A program made the position numbers and the translations under genes. Positions 37,560 to 46,996 of a stretch of DNA of 64,000 nucleotides are shown here, one piece after another. Positions within the stretch are counted from its first letter, which is position 1; each line of letters opens with the position of its first letter. The stretch lies in contig NZ_CP022412.2 in assembly GCF_002222615.2 (NCBI RefSeq), positions 4,030,001 to 4,094,000 of the forward strand. Direction: 5' to 3'. The notes beneath the pieces are model-generated. The model ran no database searches, was not told the DNA's origin, and saw only the letters and a list, made by a program, of their open reading frames with translations. This stretch comes from Bacteroides caccae (GTDB lineage: Bacteria > Bacteroidota > Bacteroidia > Bacteroidales > Bacteroidaceae).

Positions 37560-37591
37560 TTTCTCACCACCAACGAATTTGCTTATCTTTG
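37560..37591 (+). promoter_or_regulatory. Promoter of purL
   Basis: -33-like TTTC at 37560-37563 and exact -7 box TATCTTTG at 37584-37591, 20 bases apart. Confidence 0.6.
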
Positions 37592-37632
37592 CACCACAGA
37601 AAAAGAGAAGAGTTTCTCCCGTAGAAACTTCA

Positions 37633-37664
37633 ATCGTAAATCGTAAAATCGTAAAATCGTAAAT
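37633..37664 (+). repeat. Four ATCGTAAA units in the purL leader
   Basis: ATCGTAA repeats start at 37633, 37640, 37648 and 37656 (steps 7, 8, 8) directly before the purL ATG at 37672. A 7-bp hairpin AGTTTCT/AGAAACT precedes them. Confidence 0.8.
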
Positions 37665-37671
37665 ATACAAC

Positions 37672-40600
37672 ATGATTCTTTTTTTCAGAACCCCTTCCAA
37701 GAGCGTGATTGCCGTAGAGAGCAATCATCAGCTCACCCCGGACGAAAGTAATAAACTCTGCTGGCTTTTTGGAGAAGCCGTGACGGAAAGTGAAGAAAAC
37801 CTGAAAGGCTGTTTCGTCGGTCCACGCCGTGAAATGATTACTCCCTGGAGTACGAATGCAGTAGAAATCACCCAAAACATGGGACTCGAAGGTATCACCC
37901 GCATCGAGGAGTATTTTCCCGTAAAGGATGAAAACGCCGACCACGACCCGATGTTGCAACGCATGTACAAAGGACTCGACCAAAACGTATTCACTACCAA
38001 CCGCCAACCGGAACCAATTATCTACATCGAAGACCTTGAGGACTACAACGAAAAAGAAGGCCTTGCTCTTTCAAAAGAAGAAATGGACTACTTGAAAAAA
38101 GTAGAAAACGATCTCGGACGCAAACTGACCGACTCCGAAGTTTTCGGTTTTGCACAAATCAACTCCGAGCACTGCCGTCACAAGATCTTCGGCGGAACGT
38201 TCATCATCGACGGTGTGGAACAGGAATCCTCCTTGTTTCAGATGATTAAAAAGACTACACAAGAAAATCCGAATAAAATCATTTCTGCTTATAAAGACAA
38301 TGTAGCCTTTGCAGAAGGTCCGGTTGTTGAACAATTTGCTCCGGCAGACCACTCAAAACCTGATTTCTTCCAGATCAAGGACATCAAGAGTGTTATCTCG
38401 CTAAAAGCGGAAACTCACAATTTCCCGACAACCGTAGAGCCGTTCAACGGTGCTTCTACCGGTACAGGCGGTGAAATTCGTGACCGTATGGGTGGTGGTA
38501 AAGGTTCATGGCCGATTGCAGGTACTGCTGTCTACATGACTTCTTACCCACGCACAGACGAAGGCCGCGAATGGGAAGAAATCCTTCCGGTACGCAAATG
38601 GTTGTACCAGACTCCGGAACAGATTCTGATTAAGGCGTCCAATGGCGCTTCCGATTTCGGAAACAAGTTCGGCCAGCCGCTGATCTGCGGTTCGGTACTG
38701 ACTTTCGAACATACAGAGAACAATGAGGTTTACGGCTATGACAAAGTTATCATGCTTGCCGGAGGTGTAGGCTACGGTACACAGCGCGACTGTCTGAAAG
38801 GCGCACCGGAAGCCGGAAACAAAGTAGTCGTTATCGGTGGTGACAACTACCGAATCGGACTTGGCGGCGGTTCCGTATCTTCAGTAGATACCGGTCGTTA
38901 CAGTAGTGGTATCGAGTTGAACGCCGTGCAGCGTGCGAATGCAGAAATGCAGAAACGTGCCAACAACGTAGTCCGTGCCCTTTGTGAAGAAGATGTGAAT
39001 CCGGTTGTTTCTATTCATGACCATGGTTCGGCAGGTCACGTCAACTGTCTGTCGGAATTGGTGGAAGAATGCGGCGGTCTGATCGACATGAGCAAGTTGC
39101 CTATCGGTGACAAAACGCTGTCTGCCAAAGAAATCATCGCCAATGAAAGCCAGGAACGTATGGGACTTCTTATCAAAGAAGAAGCTATCGAACATGTGCG
39201 CAAGATTGCAGAACGTGAACGTGCCCCGATGTACGTAGTCGGAGAAACGACAGGCGACCACCGCTTTGCTTTCCAACAAGCTGACGGTGTACGTCCGTTC
39301 GATCTTGCCGTAGAACAGATGTTCGGTTCATCTCCCAAGACATATATGATAGACAAAACCGTAGAACGTCATTATGAAATGCCGAAATACGAATTGTCTC
39401 AACTGCATGAATACCTGACCAATGTATTGCAGCTCGAAGCAGTGGCTTGCAAGGATTGGCTGACCAATAAAGTAGACCGTTCGGTAACAGGTAAAGTAGC
39501 CCGTCAGCAATGCCAAGGTGAACTTCAATTGCCGTTGAGCGACTGTGGTGTCGTAGCACTCGACTACCGTGGCGAGAAAGGTATCGCTACCTCTATCGGA
39601 CACGCTCCGCAAGCAGCATTGGCCGATCCGGCTGCCGGTTCTATACTTTCTGTATCCGAAGCACTGACTAACCTTGTCTGGGCTCCTATGGCAGAGGGCA
39701 TGGACAGCATCTCCCTGTCTGCCAACTGGATGTGGCCTTGCCGTTCACAGGAAGGTGAAGACGCTCGTCTCTACACTGCCGTGAAAGCATTGAGCGACTT
39801 CTGCTGCGCCCTGCAAATCAACGTTCCTACCGGAAAAGATTCTCTGTCTATGACGCAGAAGTATCCGAACGGCGAAAAAGTAATTTCTCCGGGAACAGTA
39901 ATTGTATCGGCAGGCGGCGAAGTTTCCGACGTGAAGAAGGTTGTATCTCCGGTATTGGTAAACAACGAAAAAACAACTCTTTATCATATTGACTTCAGCT
40001 TCGACGAACTGAAGCTCGGCGGTTCCGCCTTTGCACAGTCATTGGGCAAAGTGGGTGACGATGTGCCTTGCGTACAAGACGCAGAGTATTTCCGCGATGC
40101 TTTCCTTGCCGTACAGGAACTTGTAAACAAAGGATTGATTCTTGCCGGACATGATATTTCTGCCGGTGGTCTGATCACTACATTGCTCGAAATGTGCTTC
40201 GCCAATGTGGAAGGCGGTATGGAAATCAGCCTCGACAAGATGAAGGAACAGGATATTGTCAAGATTCTGTTTGCAGAAAATCCGGGTATTGTTATCCAGG
40301 TCAGCGACAAGCACAAAGAAGAGGTGAAGAAGATTCTGGAAGACGCAGGCGTAGGCTACCTGAAGTTGGGTAAACCTACCGACGAACGCCACATCCTCGT
40401 ATCCAAAGGAGACGCTACCTACCAATTCGGTATCGACTATATGCGTGATGTATGGTATTCTTCTTCTTACCTGCTCGACCGCAAACAGTCCATGAACGGT
40501 TGCGCCAAAAAACGTTTTGAAAACTACAAGATGCAGCCGGTTGAATTTGCTTTCATGCCAGAATTCAAAGGCAAACTTTCTCAATACGGTATTACTCCGG

Positions 40601-41376
40601 ACCGTCGTACTCCGAGCGGTGTCCGCGCAGCTATCATCCGCGAAAAAGGAACGAACGGCGAACGCGAAATGGCTTATTCACTCTATTTGGCAGGTTTTGA
40701 CGTGAAAGATGTGACAATGACCGACCTTATCAGCGGACGTGAAACACTGGAAGACGTAAACATGATCGTTTATTGCGGCGGTTTCTCCAACTCCGATGTA
40801 CTTGGTTCAGCCAAAGGCTGGGCAGGCGGTTTCTTGTTCAACGAAAAGGCAAAAGAAGCACTCGATAAATTCTATGCTCGTGAAGATACATTGTCACTGG
40901 GTATCTGTAACGGTTGCCAGTTGATGATGGAGCTTGGACTTATCAATCCTGAACACAAAAAGAAAGGTAAGATGCTTCACAATGATTCCCATAAATTCGA
41001 GTCTACCTTTGTCGGCCTGACTATCCCTACCAACCGCAGCGTTATGTTCGGTTCATTGAGCGGTAGCAAACTAGGTATCTGGGTAGCTCACGGAGAAGGA
41101 AAATTCTCTCTGCCTTACGATGAAGACAAATATAATGTAGTGGCAAAATACAGCTATGACGAATATCCCGGAAACCCGAACGGTTCCGACTATTCTATCG
41201 CCGGACTTGCCAGCGCCGACGGTCGTCATCTGGCTATGATGCCTCACTTGGAACGCGCTATCTTCCCATGGCAGAACGGTTGTTATCCGGCAGACCGCAA
41301 AAACAGCGATCAGGTAACTCCGTGGATTGAAGCATTTGTCAATGCCCGCAAGTGGATTGAAGAAAAGGTGAGATAA
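37672..41376 (+). CDS. purL: Phosphoribosylformylglycinamidine synthase
   Basis: Purine biosynthesis enzyme converting FGAR and glutamine to FGAM, 1234 aa, the long fused form. The ATP/substrate loops FGFAQINSEHCRHKIF, ETHNFPTTVEPFNGA and TGTGGEIRD are in the first half; IPTG(K)DSLSM-type residues (VPTGKDSLSM) follow. The C-terminal glutamine amidotransferase has the catalytic Cys in LGICNGCQLMMELG and the downstream HGEGKF. Monocistronic with its own promoter and terminator. An unusual repeated leader precedes it. Confidence 0.97.
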   Translation: MILFFRTPSKSVIAVESNHQLTPDESNKLCWLFGEAVTESEENLKGCFVGPRREMITPWSTNAVEITQNMGLEGITRIEEYFPVKDENADHDPMLQRMYKGLDQNVFTTNRQPEPIIYIEDLEDYNEKEGLALSKEEMDYLKKVENDLGRKLTDSEVFGFAQINSEHCRHKIFGGTFIIDGVEQESSLFQMIKKTTQENPNKIISAYKDNVAFAEGPVVEQFAPADHSKPDFFQIKDIKSVISLKAETHNFPTTVEPFNGASTGTGGEIRDRMGGGKGSWPIAGTAVYMTSYPRTDEGREWEEILPVRKWLYQTPEQILIKASNGASDFGNKFGQPLICGSVLTFEHTENNEVYGYDKVIMLAGGVGYGTQRDCLKGAPEAGNKVVVIGGDNYRIGLGGGSVSSVDTGRYSSGIELNAVQRANAEMQKRANNVVRALCEEDVNPVVSIHDHGSAGHVNCLSELVEECGGLIDMSKLPIGDKTLSAKEIIANESQERMGLLIKEEAIEHVRKIAERERAPMYVVGETTGDHRFAFQQADGVRPFDLAVEQMFGSSPKTYMIDKTVERHYEMPKYELSQLHEYLTNVLQLEAVACKDWLTNKVDRSVTGKVARQQCQGELQLPLSDCGVVALDYRGEKGIATSIGHAPQAALADPAAGSILSVSEALTNLVWAPMAEGMDSISLSANWMWPCRSQEGEDARLYTAVKALSDFCCALQINVPTGKDSLSMTQKYPNGEKVISPGTVIVSAGGEVSDVKKVVSPVLVNNEKTTLYHIDFSFDELKLGGSAFAQSLGKVGDDVPCVQDAEYFRDAFLAVQELVNKGLILAGHDISAGGLITTLLEMCFANVEGGMEISLDKMKEQDIVKILFAENPGIVIQVSDKHKEEVKKILEDAGVGYLKLGKPTDERHILVSKGDATYQFGIDYMRDVWYSSSYLLDRKQSMNGCAKKRFENYKMQPVEFAFMPEFKGKLSQYGITPDRRTPSGVRAAIIREKGTNGEREMAYSLYLAGFDVKDVTMTDLISGRETLEDVNMIVYCGGFSNSDVLGSAKGWAGGFLFNEKAKEALDKFYAREDTLSLGICNGCQLMMELGLINPEHKKKGKMLHNDSHKFESTFVGLTIPTNRSVMFGSLSGSKLGIWVAHGEGKFSLPYDEDKYNVVAKYSYDEYPGNPNGSDYSIAGLASADGRHLAMMPHLERAIFPWQNGCYPADRKNSDQVTPWIEAFVNARKWIEEKVR

Positions 41377-41396
41377 ATAATTGCTTTATATTTTTT

Positions 41397-41430
41397 AAGG
41401 CTGGTACTTCCCAAAAAGTACTAGCCTTTT
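41397..41430 (+). terminator. Terminator of purL
   Basis: AAGGCTGGTACTT at 41397-41409 pairs with AAGTACTAGCCTT at 41416-41428 (one G-T pair), followed by TTTT-rich sequence. Confidence 0.85.
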
Positions 41431-41566
41431 AGTTTATCCCAATATTCCTACTACCTAAATTCGTTTATATACAACTAAAGTTCCACAAATAAGCACTAAA
41501 TACAAATAGCTGAAAAAGCTCCTCATCCGCTTCAATTCAAGTACGACGTAATCCTTACTCCAAAAT

Positions 41567-41597
41567 TTTGTAGTGTCGAAAAATCTTCTTAATTTTG
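41567..41597 (+). promoter_or_regulatory. Promoter of the hybrid two-component regulator
   Basis: -33 TTTG at 41567-41570 and -7 TAATTTTG at 41590-41597, 19 bases apart. Both elements match the consensus. The predicted leader is about 48 bases. Confidence 0.7.
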
Positions 41598-41650
41598 TCA
41601 AACTTTCCCCCTCAGAACAAGATTCAATAACCCTTAAAAGTCCTATTTAT

Positions 41651-44600
41651 ATGAAAAAATGGATTTTTCTAATCTTATTGTTTCCTCTAACCTGTATCGC
41701 TCAGACGTACCAATATATTGGAGTGGAAGATGGGCTAAGCAACCGGCGAGTTTACTATATCCAGAAAGACAGAACCGGATATATGTGGTTCCTCACCCAT
41801 GAAGGTATTGACAGATACAATGGAAAAGATTTCAAACGATACAAACTAATGGACGGTGACGTAGAGGTTAATTCGCTACTGAACCTCAATTGGCTATATA
41901 TTGATAAGGAAGACGTATTATGGGAAATCGGGAAAAAAGGAAAGATATTCCGGTATGACCAGATCCACGACTGCTTCACACTCGTATATAAACTGCCCAT
42001 AGAGAACTTCCGTGATTTGCCGGCTCCGGTAAGTTTCGCATGGCTCGATCAGAGCAAGCATATCTGGTTGTGTAATGAGGAAACTATCTTTATTTATAAC
42101 ACGGATACAGGAGAAGTCACTCACATAAAGAATGACATCAGTGAAGAAATCAATGACATCGAACAGATTGACGACACACATTACTTCATTGGCACGGAAA
42201 TGGGAATCCACTATGCCAAGTTGGAAAACAACACACTGGAACTTATTCACTGCGACAAGCTGGAGAATGTGAAAGCACAAATACTCGATCTACATTTCGA
42301 CACAAAGATTCGTAAATTGTTTATCGGAACTTTCCAACGGGGAGTGCTCATCTATGATATGTCGACCAAGTCCGTCACACAACCTCCACATAGTCTGAAA
42401 GATATCAGCATTACACGAATCAAGCCCTTAAACGCCAAAGAATTGTTGATAGCGTCAGATGGCGGCGGTGTGCATAAAATGAATGTTGAAACCTATCAGA
42501 TGGAGCCTTACATTATTGCTGATTACAACAGTAATAACGGCATGAACGGCAACAGTATCAATGATCTTTATATAGATGAAGAAGAACGGATATGGTTGGC
42601 GAACTACCCTATCGGAATCACCGTACAGAATAATCGCTATTCCAGCTATAAATGGATCAAGCATTCTATCGGCAACAGACAGTCTTTGATAAACGACCAG
42701 GTTAATTCGATTATCGAAGACAGTGACGGTGACTTATGGTTCGGAACCAATAATGGAATCAGTCTCTTAAATTCCAAGACCGGACAATGGCGTTCCTTCC
42801 TCAGTTCTTTTGAGAAGAACCAGGATAGCAGAAGTCATATTTTCACTACCCTGTGCGAAGTGCTTCCCGGAGTTGTCTGGGCCGGCGGATACTTCTCCGG
42901 CATTTATCAGATAGACAAGAGATCTTCCAATGTCAGCTATTTTACTCCGGCTTCGTATGCATATGAGAACATACGCCCGGATAAGTATATACGTGATATA
43001 CGTGATATCCGTAAAGACTCACAAGGAAATATCTGGAGCGGAGGATTTTATAATCTGAAACGTATCAATGTACACACTAAAAATATACAACTGTACCACG
43101 GACTGAACTCCATTACTGCAATTCTCGAACGCGATGCCAAAAGTATGTGGATAGGCAGTGCGACCGGATTGTTTTTATTGGATAAAGAATCGGGTAAATA
43201 TGAACGTATCAAACTTCCCGTAGAATCAAACTATATATATTCTTTATACCAGACCAAGAAAGGATCGCTATATATAGGAACCAGTGGCTCCGGATTATTA
43301 ATTTACGATCCTCACACCAAACTGTTCACTCATTATCATACGGGAAATTGCGCATTGATTTCCAACAATATCTATACCTTGCTTTCAGACGCTGACGAAG
43401 ATATTTTGCTTAGCACGGAAAACGGTCTGACCAGCTTTTATCCTAACCAAAAAACATTTCACAACTGGACAAAAGAAATGGGACTTATGACCACACATTT
43501 CAATGCATTGTCCGGTACCCTGCGAAAGAACAATAACTTTATTTTCGGAAGTTCGAACGGGGCAGTAGAGTTCAATAAAGACATGAAACTGCCCAGAACC
43601 TATTCTTCCAAAATGATATTCAGCGATTTCAAACTGTTTTATCAAACGATCTACCCGGGAGACAAAAATTCCCCGCTAAAGGCAAGTATCAACAATACGA
43701 AAGAGCTGAAATTAAAATATAACCAGAATATTTTCTCGTTACAGGTTTCTTCTATCAACTATGACTATCCTTCTAATGTCCTTTATTCCTGGAAACTGGA
43801 AGGCTTTTACGAAGAATGGAGCAAACCGGGGACAGAAAACACAATCCGTTATACTAACCTCGCACCGGGAAAATATACGTTAAGGGTACGCGCTATCTCC
43901 AATGAGGACCAGCGTATTATGCTCGAAGAAAGGAGTATAGATATTATCATCGCCCAGCCTTTTTGGCTGACCGTTTGGGCAATGTTGCTCTATATCGTTA
44001 TCCTTGTCTTTATCGCTGCTGTCTCATTACGTATTCTGATCCTAAGGAAACAACGTAAAGTGTCCGACGAAAAGATTCATTTCTTTATCAACACTGCACA
44101 CGACATCCGTACTCCGTTGACGCTTATCAAAGCGCCACTGGAAGATCTTCGTGAAAAAGAAGAACTAAGCAAGGAAGGAATATCCAATATGAATACCGCA
44201 TTACGGAATGTAAATGCCCTGCTACGTCTCACCACCAATCTAATAAACTTCGAGAGGGCGGACGTATATTCCTCCGAACTATATATTTCGGAACATGAAC
44301 TGAACACATTTACAACCGAAATATACAATGCTTTCCAGCAGTACGCCAATATCAAACATATCAACTTCACCCACGAAAGTAATTTCAGGTATATGAATGT
44401 ATGGTTTGATAAGGAAAAAATGGAATCAATCCTGAAAAACATAATCTCGAACGCCTTGAAGTACACTCCGGAAAACGGTAATGTACAGATTTTCGTGTCC
44501 GACAATACAGACTCGTGGAGCGTCGAAGTTAGGGATACAGGAATCGGAATTCCGGCCAGCGAACAGAAAAAACTGTTCAAGCTGCATTTCCGTGGCAGCA

Positions 44601-45670
44601 ATGCAATCAACTCCAAAGTGACGGGTAGCGGGATCGGACTGATGCTTGTTTGGAAATTAGTGCGGCTGCATAAAGGTAAGATTAATTTGTCGAGTGTGGA
44701 AAATCAAGGTTCGGTTATCAAGGTATCTTTCCCGAAAGACAGCAAGCGTTTCCGTAAGGCACATCTGGCAACACTGAGCAAACAACGTCAGGAAAACAGA
44801 ACCCTAAGCAATGTACCTGCTCCCTCACCCGAAATATACGAAAACGCACATAAGAAGTTGAACGGCGAACACCGGCGGATTCTGATTGTGGAGGATAACG
44901 ATGAATTACGCAACTATCTGTTGCAGACATTATCAGAAGAATATACTGTACAAACGTGTTCCAACGGAAAAGAAGCGTTGACGATCATCCCCGAATACAA
45001 ACCGGAGTTGGTTATCTCTGATATTATGATGCCGGAAATGCGGGGAGACGAATTATGCAAGGAACTCAAAAACAACATAGAGACATCGCACATTCCGGTT
45101 ATCCTGCTGACAGCTCTGAATAATGAGAAAGATATCTTGTCCGGACTTAAAATCGGTGCCGACGAATACATCTTGAAACCGTTTAATATAGGTATATTAA
45201 AAGCGACTGTCGACAATCTGCTGACTAACCGTGCTCTTTTGCGCAGTAAGTATGCCAATCTGGAGCTGGATGATGAGGAAGAAGATGACGAATGCATCAA
45301 CTGCTCACAGGACATTGACTGGAAGTTTATTGCCAACGTCAAAAAGCATATAAAAGACAATATAGATAACCCGGCCCTTACCGTAGATGTACTTTGCAAC
45401 CTGGTAGGCATGAGCCGTACAAGTTTCTACAACAAACTCAGGGCATTGACCGACCAGGCTCCGGGAGATTATATCCGTCTGATCCGGTTGAAGTATGCCG
45501 TGCAGTTGTTGAAAGAGAACACACATAGCATAACAGAAATAGCAGAAATGACAGGATTCAGTGATGCGAAATACTTCCGTGAAGTATTCAAGAAGCATTT
45601 TAACGTAAGTCCCAGCCAATACGGCAAAGAAAAGAGAACAAACAAGAAAGGAGGAGAAAAGAAAGAATGA
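41651..45670 (+). CDS. Hybrid two-component system regulator (HTCS)
   Basis: A single 1339-aa protein combining sensor kinase and response regulator, of the kind that controls polysaccharide-utilisation genes in Bacteroides. Order: signal peptide (KKWIFLILLFPLTCIAQ); periplasmic two-bladed propeller repeats of the Reg_prop type (VEDGLSNRRVYYIQKDRTGY, DGDLWFGTNNGISLLN); Y_Y_Y domain; one transmembrane helix (around residue 785); HisKA with phospho-acceptor His817 (AHDIRTPLTLI); HATPase (SGIGLMLVW); receiver with Asp1124 (ISDIMMPEMRGDEL); and AraC helix-turn-helix at the end. An earlier in-frame ATG lies upstream of the promoter-proximal signal peptide and is not used. No SusC/SusD or glycoside hydrolase cluster is adjacent. 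Confidence 0.95.
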   Translation: MKKWIFLILLFPLTCIAQTYQYIGVEDGLSNRRVYYIQKDRTGYMWFLTHEGIDRYNGKDFKRYKLMDGDVEVNSLLNLNWLYIDKEDVLWEIGKKGKIFRYDQIHDCFTLVYKLPIENFRDLPAPVSFAWLDQSKHIWLCNEETIFIYNTDTGEVTHIKNDISEEINDIEQIDDTHYFIGTEMGIHYAKLENNTLELIHCDKLENVKAQILDLHFDTKIRKLFIGTFQRGVLIYDMSTKSVTQPPHSLKDISITRIKPLNAKELLIASDGGGVHKMNVETYQMEPYIIADYNSNNGMNGNSINDLYIDEEERIWLANYPIGITVQNNRYSSYKWIKHSIGNRQSLINDQVNSIIEDSDGDLWFGTNNGISLLNSKTGQWRSFLSSFEKNQDSRSHIFTTLCEVLPGVVWAGGYFSGIYQIDKRSSNVSYFTPASYAYENIRPDKYIRDIRDIRKDSQGNIWSGGFYNLKRINVHTKNIQLYHGLNSITAILERDAKSMWIGSATGLFLLDKESGKYERIKLPVESNYIYSLYQTKKGSLYIGTSGSGLLIYDPHTKLFTHYHTGNCALISNNIYTLLSDADEDILLSTENGLTSFYPNQKTFHNWTKEMGLMTTHFNALSGTLRKNNNFIFGSSNGAVEFNKDMKLPRTYSSKMIFSDFKLFYQTIYPGDKNSPLKASINNTKELKLKYNQNIFSLQVSSINYDYPSNVLYSWKLEGFYEEWSKPGTENTIRYTNLAPGKYTLRVRAISNEDQRIMLEERSIDIIIAQPFWLTVWAMLLYIVILVFIAAVSLRILILRKQRKVSDEKIHFFINTAHDIRTPLTLIKAPLEDLREKEELSKEGISNMNTALRNVNALLRLTTNLINFERADVYSSELYISEHELNTFTTEIYNAFQQYANIKHINFTHESNFRYMNVWFDKEKMESILKNIISNALKYTPENGNVQIFVSDNTDSWSVEVRDTGIGIPASEQKKLFKLHFRGSNAINSKVTGSGIGLMLVWKLVRLHKGKINLSSVENQGSVIKVSFPKDSKRFRKAHLATLSKQRQENRTLSNVPAPSPEIYENAHKKLNGEHRRILIVEDNDELRNYLLQTLSEEYTVQTCSNGKEALTIIPEYKPELVISDIMMPEMRGDELCKELKNNIETSHIPVILLTALNNEKDILSGLKIGADEYILKPFNIGILKATVDNLLTNRALLRSKYANLELDDEEEDDECINCSQDIDWKFIANVKKHIKDNIDNPALTVDVLCNLVGMSRTSFYNKLRALTDQAPGDYIRLIRLKYAVQLLKENTHSITEIAEMTGFSDAKYFREVFKKHFNVSPSQYGKEKRTNKKGGEKKE

Positions 45671-46209
45671 ACATCTATCTCGAATCATTTGGAATTTTTT
45701 TTAAAATAGGCGCCTTTACTATCGGAGGAGGGTACGCAATGGTGCCGCTTATTGAGAATGAAATTGTTACGAAGCGGAAATGGATTGCGCAGGAAGATTT
45801 TATCGACCTGCTGGCTATCTCCCAATCTGCTCCGGGCATTTTGGCAGTCAATATTTCTATCTTTATAGGATACAAGTTGCGTGGTATCCGAGGAAGTATT
45901 ATCACAGCATTAGGAACAATTTTGCCTTCCTTCATCATTATATTGGCGATTGCTCTATTTTTCCATAGTTTTAAAGACAACCCGATTGTGGAACGCATCT
46001 TCAAAGGAATCCGACCAGCGGTAGTGGCACTTATTGCCGCCCCGACTTTCACAATGGGCCGGTCCGCTAAAATCAACCGCCACAACCTGTGGATTCCTGT
46101 TGTTTCGGCACTGCTGATCTGGCTATTGGGGTTCTCGCCTATCTGGATTATTATTGCTGCGGGAGTGGGAGGCTTCCTTTGGGGAAAATTTAGAAAAGTA
46201 GAAAGTTGA
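45667..46209 (+). CDS. Chromate transporter half-protein, subunit 1
   Basis: A 180-aa inner-membrane protein of the CHR family, short form. IGAFTIGGGYAMVPLIENEI is the family motif, and QSAPGILAVNISIFIGYKL follows. Its start overlaps the regulator stop by four bases (ATGA). Short CHR proteins usually work as pairs, and the second half is the next gene. Chromate efflux is the family role; sulfate-like ions are possible. Confidence 0.88.
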   Translation: MNIYLESFGIFFKIGAFTIGGGYAMVPLIENEIVTKRKWIAQEDFIDLLAISQSAPGILAVNISIFIGYKLRGIRGSIITALGTILPSFIIILAIALFFHSFKDNPIVERIFKGIRPAVVALIAAPTFTMGRSAKINRHNLWIPVVSALLIWLLGFSPIWIIIAAGVGGFLWGKFRKVES

Positions 46210-46210
46210 G

Positions 46211-46226
46211 AATGGAGAGTCGAGAG
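46211..46226 (+). repeat. Copy of an AATGGAGAGTnGAGAG element
   Basis: AATGGAGAGTCGAGAG between the two chromate-transporter genes. Near-identical copies lie at 51386-51401 (T at the variable position) and, inverted, at 51430-51445 (G). Confidence 0.75.
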
Positions 46227-46277
46227 TTATCATTCCCTGTTCATTATTCAAGATTCATGGTAAAAAATTAAAAAGAG

Positions 46278-46826
46278 ATGATCTATCTTCAGTTATTCTA
46301 TACGTTTTTTAAGATCGGGCTCTTTGGATTTGGAGGAGGTTATGCGATGCTCTCCATGATTCAAGGGGAAGTAGTAACCCGTTATGGTTGGGTGAGCTCG
46401 CAGGAGTTCACGGATATTGTTGCAATCAGCCAAATGACACCGGGACCTATCGGGATTAATGCGGCTACGTACGTCGGATTCACCTCTACGGGGAGTGTCG
46501 TGGGATCGGTCATTGCTACCTTTGCTGTAGTCCTCCCCTCCTTCATCTTGATGCTGACCATTAGCAAATTCTTCCTGAAATATCAGAAACATCCGGTAGT
46601 AGAATCCATATTTAGCGGACTGCGTCCCGCAGTTGTCGGCCTGTTGGCTTCCGCCGCACTGGTATTGATGAATGTAGAAAATTTCGGTTCACCGACAACT
46701 GACACTTACTCATTCGTTATCAGTATTATCATCTTTCTAGTCGCTTTCATCGGAACCAGAAAATATAAAGCTAATCCTATATTAATGATTATAGCCTGCG
46801 GCATTGCAGGATTATTGCTTTATTAA
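46278..46826 (+). CDS. Chromate transporter half-protein, subunit 2
   Basis: A 182-aa paralogue of the preceding protein. The family motif is FGFGGGYAMLSMIQGEVV, then SQMTPGPIGINAATYVGF. It ends in a hydrophobic tail, KANPILMIIACGIAGLLLY. The two halves probably form a heterodimer in the inner membrane. The 68-base spacer between them holds a dispersed repeat element rather than a terminator. Confidence 0.88.
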   Translation: MIYLQLFYTFFKIGLFGFGGGYAMLSMIQGEVVTRYGWVSSQEFTDIVAISQMTPGPIGINAATYVGFTSTGSVVGSVIATFAVVLPSFILMLTISKFFLKYQKHPVVESIFSGLRPAVVGLLASAALVLMNVENFGSPTTDTYSFVISIIIFLVAFIGTRKYKANPILMIIACGIAGLLLY

Positions 46827-46833
46827 TTGCTGG

Positions 46834-46926
46834 GGTGGTAGGCGGATACACAATATTGAAAATAAACGACTTATGTATTTTCCTACCACCTCCCCCTACG
46901 GGGACTCCTCCTTCCCGAAGGAGGAG
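46834..46926. repeat. Three stacked GC-rich hairpins between convergent genes
   Basis: GGTGGTAGG (46834-46842) with CCTACCACC (46882-46890); CCCC (46893-46896) with GGGG (46900-46903); CTCCTCCTT (46905-46913) with AAGGAGGAG (46918-46926). No T-run follows any of them, so they are not classical intrinsic terminators. Confidence 0.7.
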
Positions 46927-46996
46927 AATTGAAGATACTACTGAATTGTTAGTCAGCCTCTTTTTCTATTCTTCACTTATTACAGTTTTACTTTTA

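Noticed and set aside
41573..41650. Upstream start for the hybrid regulator
   Set aside because: The in-frame codons overlap the -7 box and precede the signal peptide; ATG 41651 is used instead.
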